Source of the DNA: Hallerella sp963629575
GTDB taxonomy: Bacteria > Fibrobacterota > Fibrobacteria > Fibrobacterales > Fibrobacteraceae
DNA: 64,000 nucleotides
Assembly: GCA_963629575.1 (NCBI GenBank)
Contig: CAVGIM010000002.1
Span: forward strand, 52,113-116,112
Direction: 5' to 3'
Made by a program: the position numbers and the translations under genes. The notes under the pieces were generated by a model. It made no database searches, was not told where the DNA came from, and saw nothing but the letters and a program-made list of their open reading frames with translations. Positions 59,202 to 64,000 of the stretch are shown here, in pieces. Each line of letters begins with the position of its first letter. Position 1 is the stretch's first letter.

Positions 59202-59661
59202 ATGGCAAATAGATACAAGGATGAATTTCCCACGTTTCCAGGTGAATATCGGCGAGAAGGACTGGACCACATAAAATTCTTGCCGTATAAAGAACTTCAA
59301 AAGACCTGTAGGGCTATCCACAAAGGAAACACGAACACAAGTAAAATCTACAGCGCTTGCACAAAGCAATATTTTTTTTACTGCGAGGATAAAAACTATT
59401 TTCGCCCAAAACCTTGTGCGCTGTCACAACGGGGAACCCAGTATTTCCAAAATGTCGCAAAACACCATTAACAATCTAAACCTCCAAATGGATAGCCAAG
59501 AAATCGTTGAGTGCGACGAATACGGAAAATGCCAATTCAAAAGGAGTTTCGACATGCAACAAAGACTCGAAGAAGCATTGGACTGGTATATTAACGCCAT
59601 TCACCAAGAAAAATTGAAAACCCAAGTTGAAGAACTCCAAAGAAGTTTTCAGGAGAACTAG
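59202..59661 (+). pseudogene. Broken second copy of the HEDAH-protein gene
   Basis: The first part (MANRYKDEFPTFPGEYRRE... to YFRPK) parallels cassette copy 1. A deletion of about 100 nt that is not a multiple of three removes the region with HEDAH. Downstream, the correct reading frame resumes as NLVRCHNGEPSISKMSQNTI and continues to LQRSFQEN. A fusion of frames gives an early stop at 59471. The region that would have held the putative active site is gone. Confidence 0.7.
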
Positions 59662-59666
59662 CGATC

Positions 59667-60140
59667 TTGAAACGGTTCCTATTTCTTCTCTGTCTTTGCA
59701 CTGGCTCCATCTTGGCGGAAGATTTCGACAAGCAGGAATTCACCCAAGGATGCATGTACATGCTCGACAACTTTGGCGTAGCGGATACTTTCTTTATATC
59801 AAGAACGTGCAAAAGCATCATCGCCGAGATAGAAGACGAGATACACTATGGCGACAGTCTCTTTCCCATCAACCAATATACCCAATGCGCGACCTACCTA
59901 ATGGACGATCATGGAGTCACGGATACCGTCACGATTCAAAAAGTTTGTCAAAAAGTCGCTGAAGAAATGGTGAAAAATCGGGACTCGGATGAAAAAGAAT
60001 ATAAAGAAAAAGTGATGAACCTATGCTTAAAGCTAAAATTCTCTTTTGGCGCAAGCGAGGACTCCGCGCATTACAGGAAGATTTGCGAAAGATCTGCAAA
60101 CAAATCTCTGCGACACCAAAAGGCCAGGCCGCACAGATAG
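59667..60140 (+). CDS. Exported one-repeat protein, cassette copy 2, TTG start
   Basis: 157 residues. The signal peptide is MKRFLFLLCLCTGSILA, followed by a single unit homologous to the second unit of cassette copy 1. TTG start at 59667 with AGGAGAA upstream, the same rare start as in copy 1. Bases 59808-60058 read as identical to 54726-54976. Intact although its upstream partner is broken. Function is unknown. Confidence 0.65.
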   Translation: MKRFLFLLCLCTGSILAEDFDKQEFTQGCMYMLDNFGVADTFFISRTCKSIIAEIEDEIHYGDSLFPINQYTQCATYLMDDHGVTDTVTIQKVCQKVAEEMVKNRDSDEKEYKEKVMNLCLKLKFSFGASEDSAHYRKICERSANKSLRHQKARPHR

Positions 60141-60249
60141 GACAACGTTCCTCATTACGAGGTCCAATTCTTTTGTTGGCAAGGCGCATGAATCGCCTAC
60201 AGGAAAAGCGTCGTTCGAAAAATTTCCTCCGGAAACTTTTCGAATGTCC

Positions 60250-61431
60250 TTACCGGAACCGCAGATAGTTCACGGCGAATTTCAGCACTTCGAGCGGCAT
60301 CTTCAAAAACGCTACGGCATGCTGGTCGCCATCGAGATAGGCCTTGATGATTTTATACAGGCGAATCTGGTCTTCCCGGCTTCTTGATGTCAGAAAGCGT
60401 CGGAACTTCATGATCTGCTGGTGCTTCTTCCCGAATTTCTGCATGCAGAGCTTTTCGTAGAGATGCAGATAGTCTTCGGAAAGGTTCCCCAGGCGAAGTC
60501 CCATCCCGACGACATTTGCCGCAAGAAGTCCGCCGCGCATCGCCGTCGCGATTCCTCCGCCCGTCAGCGGATTCGTATGGTGCGCCGCGTCCCCCACAAG
60601 CAAAAGGTTGTCCTTGACCGTATGGGGCAGGTTTCCGGAAACGGGGACAAGACCGCCCACGACGTGATGATCCACGACCCTTGCGAAAGGAAACAGCCGA
60701 TGCAGCCAGTCAAAAGTCACCTCTTCGATGCACTTGCCGTCAAAGTCCGAAACAAGGAAGCCCGCGCCGAAATTCGTCACGCCGCTCTTGACCTTCGGAA
60801 AGCTCCAGATGTAGCCGTTGTTGATGTAATCCGCGCCTTGCCAGAATGTAAGGTAGTCGGATTTCGTTAAAATGCCTTCGACCTGGATATCGACGCCCGA
60901 ACATGTCGTTCCGGGCCTTTGGAGAGTATCGAGGCCGACCATCCGACCGATGCGGCTTTCCACGCCGTCCGCCGCAATGACCATTTTGGCGCGAACCGTT
61001 TCCCTGCCCCGAACCGTCTCGATGGATACTTTTCGAAAACCGTTTTCCGCGTTTTCCACGGCAGAAGCCCGCGCAAAGGTTTCGACTTCCGCTCCGTCTT
61101 CTTCCGCGAGGCGCGCAAGGTGCGGATCGAACTTTTCACGGTCGAGCATCACGCCGACTCCGGGCATTTTGCAATCGAGCTCGATTCCGCCGGGACCATA
61201 GACATAAAGCCCGTTCAGTTCCGTTTCGATGCAGTCCATGTCAATGGGGCCGAATTCTTCCTGAAGCCTGTCGAGCTTGGTGCTCGCTTCCCCGCAACGC
61301 ACGGGAAATCCGATTTTTTCGCGCTTTTCGACGAGCAAGACGGAAAAACCCTGTTTCGCCAAATTTCGCGCCGCGACACTTCCGCCGGGTCCCGCCCCGA
61401 TGACCAGCACATCGTATTCCGTCCGCTTCAC
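60250..61431 (-). CDS. Geranylgeranyl-reductase-family FAD oxidoreductase
   Basis: A 393-residue flavoprotein. The FAD-binding GxGxxG is in LVIGAGPGGSVAARNLAKQG, followed by VRCGEAS and IAADGVESRIGRMVG. The second FAD motif is in GDAAHHTNPLTGGGI. GTG is the best start: it overlaps the ferredoxin stop as GTGA. Family members reduce isoprenoid chains, such as those of lipids or quinones. A coupled ferredoxin gene fits an electron supply. Substrate not determined. Confidence 0.85.
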   Translation of the reverse strand: MKRTEYDVLVIGAGPGGSVAARNLAKQGFSVLLVEKREKIGFPVRCGEASTKLDRLQEEFGPIDMDCIETELNGLYVYGPGGIELDCKMPGVGVMLDREKFDPHLARLAEEDGAEVETFARASAVENAENGFRKVSIETVRGRETVRAKMVIAADGVESRIGRMVGLDTLQRPGTTCSGVDIQVEGILTKSDYLTFWQGADYINNGYIWSFPKVKSGVTNFGAGFLVSDFDGKCIEEVTFDWLHRLFPFARVVDHHVVGGLVPVSGNLPHTVKDNLLLVGDAAHHTNPLTGGGIATAMRGGLLAANVVGMGLRLGNLSEDYLHLYEKLCMQKFGKKHQQIMKFRRFLTSRSREDQIRLYKIIKAYLDGDQHAVAFLKMPLEVLKFAVNYLRFR

Positions 61432-61616
61432 TTTTCCGCCTCCTCGAATTTCAAGGCTCCCGCCGGGCAGGCGCGCGTGCAGAGGCCACAACGGATGCAT
61501 TTCGTCCGATCGATTTGCAAGTCGAGCCCATACATGTCCAAGGCCATTTTCGGGCAAACCCCGACACAGCCCGCACATTCCAGACATTTTTCACGAAGAT
61601 GCACCAACTTTTTCAT
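61428..61616 (-). CDS. 2[4Fe-4S] ferredoxin
   Basis: 62 residues starting MKKLVHLREKCLECAG. Two CxxCxxCxxxCP motifs are present: CLECAGCVGVCP and CIRCGLCTRACP. It overlaps the reductase gene. A longer upstream reading (to 61661) adds residues that do not look like a ferredoxin. TATATT (61626-61631, complement) ends nine bases before the ATG, so the leader would be very short. Confidence 0.9.
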   Translation of the reverse strand: MKKLVHLREKCLECAGCVGVCPKMALDMYGLDLQIDRTKCIRCGLCTRACPAGALKFEEAEK

Positions 61617-61732
61617 ATACAGGGAAATATAGGAATTGTCGGGATCTCGATTTGCAGACACCCATGTTTCACATTCCAGATGCTTTGGCGTTCGCTATTC
61701 CAAACCCTAATTTGCTATATTGCCACCCCACT

Positions 61733-63118
61733 ATGAAAAACACAAATAGAGATTCCCTGGATTTTGGGAAAATGGATATTCCCCAACTATTCGTGAAGCT
61801 GTTCGTTCCGACCCTGATCGGGATGCTTTTCATGGCGATGTTCAACGTCATCGACGGGATTTTTGTGGGCAAAGGCGTTTCGAGCGATGCCCTGGCGGCA
61901 GTGAACATCGCTGCGCCCGTCTTTCTCTTTTCGACAGCGGCAAGCCTGATGTTCGCTAGCGGAGTGAGCATCGTCGCCGCGACACATCTCGCCCAGGGAA
62001 ACACAAAGGCGGCAAACATCAACGCGACGCAATCCATCATCGTCCCTCTGGTCTTCATGATTGCGCTTGCCTGCGTCATCTTCTTTTTCCCGGAACGCCT
62101 GAACTATCTCTTCGGAGGCTCCGATCGGCTCTTGCCCTATGTCCGGGACTATCTGCGGGGCATCTACCTGTTCCCCGTTTTGGGCGTCTTTCTGATGGTA
62201 GGCTCGTTCCTCATCCGGCTAGACGGTTCGCCGAACATGGCGATGTCCGTAAACATCGTCTCCGCCTTGCTAAACATTTTTCTCGACTGGCTTTTCATCT
62301 TTCCGCTAAAACTCGGCGTGTGGGGGGCGGCGGTCGCCACGGTCCTTGCGGAATCGGTCGGCGTCATCATGGTCATGACCTACCTGTTGAAATTTTCGAA
62401 GACCTTGCATTTTTACCGGCTAAAGCTGAGCCTCACGAGCCTCTACCTCACGATTCGAAATTCCTGCTACATGATGAAACTCGGATTTTCGACTTTCCTC
62501 GGGGAAGTCGCCGTATCGGTCATCATCATCATCGGAAACTACACGTTCATCAAGTATCTGCACGAAGACGGCGTTGCGGCCTTTAGTGTCGCCTGCTATC
62601 TTTTCCCTCTGATCTTTATCTTTGGAAATTCCATTGCGCAGAGCCAGCTTCCGATTATCAGCTACAACAACGGACTCGGCAGCACGGAACGCGTCAAATC
62701 GACGATAAGGATTTCCCTTGTAGCGACTTTTCTCCTCGGTCTCCTCATCAGCGCTGGCAGTGCGCTTTGTTGCGAACCGATGATTACGCTATTTCTCGAT
62801 CGCGGGACAGCGCCCCACACCATCGCGATGCACGGCTTTCCCTTCTTTGCGATGGGGTTTGTCTTCACTTCGATGAATCTCGTGGGAATCGGCATCTACC
62901 AAGGCCTCGAAAAGGCGAATTCCGCCATCGCCTTCATGTTTCTGCGCGGAATCGTCCTGGTTATCCCGTCCTTTCTTTTTCTCCCCTCGCTTCTCGGCGA
63001 AAAGGGCCTGTGGCTCGCCATTCCTCTCGCCGAAGCGGTCACGTTTGGCGTTATGGTCATCTACTCGATTGCCAAGACGCGAAGATTCCGAAAAACACGG
63101 CAATCTTCCAGAACTTGA
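61733..63118 (+). CDS. MATE-family multidrug/sodium antiporter
   Basis: A 461-residue membrane protein with about 12 helices in two repeated bundles. LFVKLFVPTLIGMLFMAMFN and IFVGKGVSSDALAAVNIA mark the family's N-terminal half. FIFGNSIAQSQLPIISYN and VGIGIYQGLEKANSA mark the second. The start MKNTNRDSLDFGKM has TATATT 11 bases upstream. The longer upstream open reading overlaps ferredoxin antisense and was rejected. Drug or organic-cation export coupled to an ion gradient. Confidence 0.92.
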   Translation: MKNTNRDSLDFGKMDIPQLFVKLFVPTLIGMLFMAMFNVIDGIFVGKGVSSDALAAVNIAAPVFLFSTAASLMFASGVSIVAATHLAQGNTKAANINATQSIIVPLVFMIALACVIFFFPERLNYLFGGSDRLLPYVRDYLRGIYLFPVLGVFLMVGSFLIRLDGSPNMAMSVNIVSALLNIFLDWLFIFPLKLGVWGAAVATVLAESVGVIMVMTYLLKFSKTLHFYRLKLSLTSLYLTIRNSCYMMKLGFSTFLGEVAVSVIIIIGNYTFIKYLHEDGVAAFSVACYLFPLIFIFGNSIAQSQLPIISYNNGLGSTERVKSTIRISLVATFLLGLLISAGSALCCEPMITLFLDRGTAPHTIAMHGFPFFAMGFVFTSMNLVGIGIYQGLEKANSAIAFMFLRGIVLVIPSFLFLPSLLGEKGLWLAIPLAEAVTFGVMVIYSIAKTRRFRKTRQSSRT

Positions 63119-63191
63119 CTGCGCTTTTTCGACATTTTCTTTGTAGATTAAACGACAGCAACAGCCTTCAATCCCTTCCAAGGAGACAAAT

Positions 63192-63731
63192 ATGGAATTA
63201 AAAGGATCCAAGACTGAAAAAAACCTGTGGGCGGCATTCGCCGGAGAATCCCAGGCGCGAAACAAGTACACGTATTATGCGTCAAAAGCCAAGAAAGAAG
63301 GCTTTGTGCAGATAGCGAGTATTTTCGAAGAGACCGCCGGAAACGAAAAGGAACACGCCAAGATCTGGTTCAAGTACCTGATGGGCGGAGAGATCAAGGA
63401 CACCGCCACAAACCTGAAGGATGCGGCGGACGGCGAGAACTTCGAATGGACGGACATGTATGACCGCATGGCCAAGGAAGCCCGCGAAGAAGGCTTTCAC
63501 GAAATTGCGGCAAAGTTCGCCATGGTCGGCAAGATCGAGAAAGAACACGAGGAACGCTACCGCAAGCTGCTGAAGAATGTCGAAGAAGGACTGGTCTTTT
63601 CCCGCGACGGAGACTGCATTTGGCAATGCTCGAACTGTGGCCACATTGTCATCGGCAAGAAAGCTCCCGGGATGTGCCCGGTCTGCGGCCATCCGCAAAG
63701 CTACTTCGAAATCAAGAAGGAAAACTTCTAG
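63192..63731 (+). CDS. Rubrerythrin
   Basis: A 179-residue peroxidase-type protein. The ferritin-like di-iron domain has FAGESQARNKYTYYASKAKK and FEETAGNEKEHAKIWFKYL, with further Glu-rich helices (KIEKEHEERYRKLLK). The C-terminal rubredoxin has CSNCGH and CPVCGHP. AAGGAG precedes the ATG. It protects anaerobes from peroxide. TAGAGGTTCCCT at the stop codon resembles a MITE terminus. Confidence 0.95.
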   Translation: MELKGSKTEKNLWAAFAGESQARNKYTYYASKAKKEGFVQIASIFEETAGNEKEHAKIWFKYLMGGEIKDTATNLKDAADGENFEWTDMYDRMAKEAREEGFHEIAAKFAMVGKIEKEHEERYRKLLKNVEEGLVFSRDGDCIWQCSNCGHIVIGKKAPGMCPVCGHPQSYFEIKKENF

Positions 63732-63756
63732 AGGTTCCCTAGAAATTCATGCCCAG

Positions 63757-63788
63757 AAAAGGCCGCGGTCTCGAACCTCGGCTTTTTT
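63757..63788 (+). terminator. Terminator after rubrerythrin
   Basis: Imperfect stem AAAAGGCCGCGG / CCTCGGCTTTT followed by T residues. Confidence 0.65.
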
Positions 63789-63904
63789 CATAGACCCGGA
63801 ATGGCGTCTGAACCCGGTTGAGAGTGGAGAGTGAAGTGTGGAATGTGAAGAGTGAAGAGTTGAGAGTTCGCGTAGCGATCTGCAAAGGTTTGTTTGGTAA
63901 ACGG

Positions 63905-64000
63905 TCATCCTGGAGCGCGGTCAGAGCCTAGAGCTTGGAGCTTAGGTCTGAGTTTCGCAGACGTTTAGGTTCAAATGTAAAGCGGATCGCTCTGCGTCTC
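63905..64000 (-). repeat. Long intergenic repeat, copy 2 (inverted)
   Basis: 63950-64000 is reverse-complementary to 51 bases near 19100-19150. Similarity to the copy at 19 kb extends left to about 63921. The segment from 63905 adds CATCCTGGAGCGCGG, part of the REP-like family. The element is cut by the window end. Confidence 0.85.

Noticed and set aside
61277..61732. N-terminal extension of the MATE transporter
   Set aside because: Residues upstream of MKNTNRDSL are antisense to the ferredoxin and reductase genes and resemble no transporter.

Overview
The window looks like a chromosomal piece of a Fibrobacter-type bacterium (Fibrobacterota). Reasons: a regulator of the TIGR02147/DUF4423 family, which is typical of that group; several secreted cellulases and xylanases carrying CBM6 modules and basic C-terminal tails; a PorV-like outer-membrane protein of the type IX secretion kind; and FabV as enoyl reductase. 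Coding density is high, many neighbouring genes overlap by four bases (ATGA), and most of the window has moderately high GC content. The exception is a clearly AT-rich island at about 55.1-57.7 kb. Identity below genus level cannot be read from the sequence.

Layout. 0-3 kb: minus-strand operon clpP-ftsY-DUF4296 lipoprotein-thioredoxin-like protein-glycosyltransferase (cut by the window edge). 3-8 kb: ahcY, a primary-type sigma factor, an orphan LytS-like sensor kinase and a secreted protein. 8-9.4 kb: infC-rpmI-rplT and tRNA-Gly. 9.4-15.3 kb: a lipid cluster (acyl-ACP thioesterase, deacetylase-like protein, acyl-CoA ligase, FabF, FabV). 15.4-19.4 kb: a tiny VYVYDE protein, a PIN-toxin remnant, a MITE, a PorV-like protein, a phosphohexomutase and a long repeat-rich spacer. 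19.4-27 kb: NYN protein, outer-membrane barrel, TroA-like binding protein, cNMP-binding protein, purM, RNase G and an acyltransferase. 27-39 kb: a polysaccharide-degradation locus (GH10, GH30, GH43, lipoprotein, TIGR02147 regulator, SIMPL protein, rsmA, GH5). 39-45.8 kb: pyrC and a five-gene operon DUF4956-HlyD-TolC-VTC-lamin-tail lipoprotein. 46-53 kb: nhaA, a PRPP-synthetase-like gene, small exported proteins, vapBC and glgP. 53.5-60.2 kb: an accessory island with two copies of an unrecognised two-gene cassette, a broken AccI-like restriction enzyme with its methyltransferase, a nucleotidyltransferase/small-protein pair and repeats. 60.2-64 kb: geranylgeranyl-reductase-like protein with ferredoxin, a MATE transporter, rubrerythrin, and an inverted copy of the 19-kb repeat.

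Most notable observations. (1) A 15-base site, TGGAT-N3-TTGTCCA, occurs 66 nt before the GH43-GH30 operon, 67 nt before the GH10 gene, and just upstream of the TIGR02147 regulator gene. This suggests a xylanase regulon with an autoregulated regulator. (2) The five-gene VTC/DUF4956/HlyD/TolC/lamin-tail operon looks like an envelope-spanning machine of unknown product. (3) A MITE family has a perfect 17-bp terminal inverted repeat and a 4-bp target duplication in its best copy, and one diverged end supplies part of the signal peptide of the GH30 xylanase. (4) A duplicated cassette encodes a protein with an HEDAH motif next to an exported repeat protein; the two copies share a block of 251 bp that reads as identical. 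(5) Several genes have a TATATT-like -10 box only 6-7 bases before the start codon, which suggests leaderless transcripts.

Limits: all assignments come from reading motifs by eye, without database searches. Residue positions are hand-counted. An N run (56402-56411) interrupts the methyltransferase.
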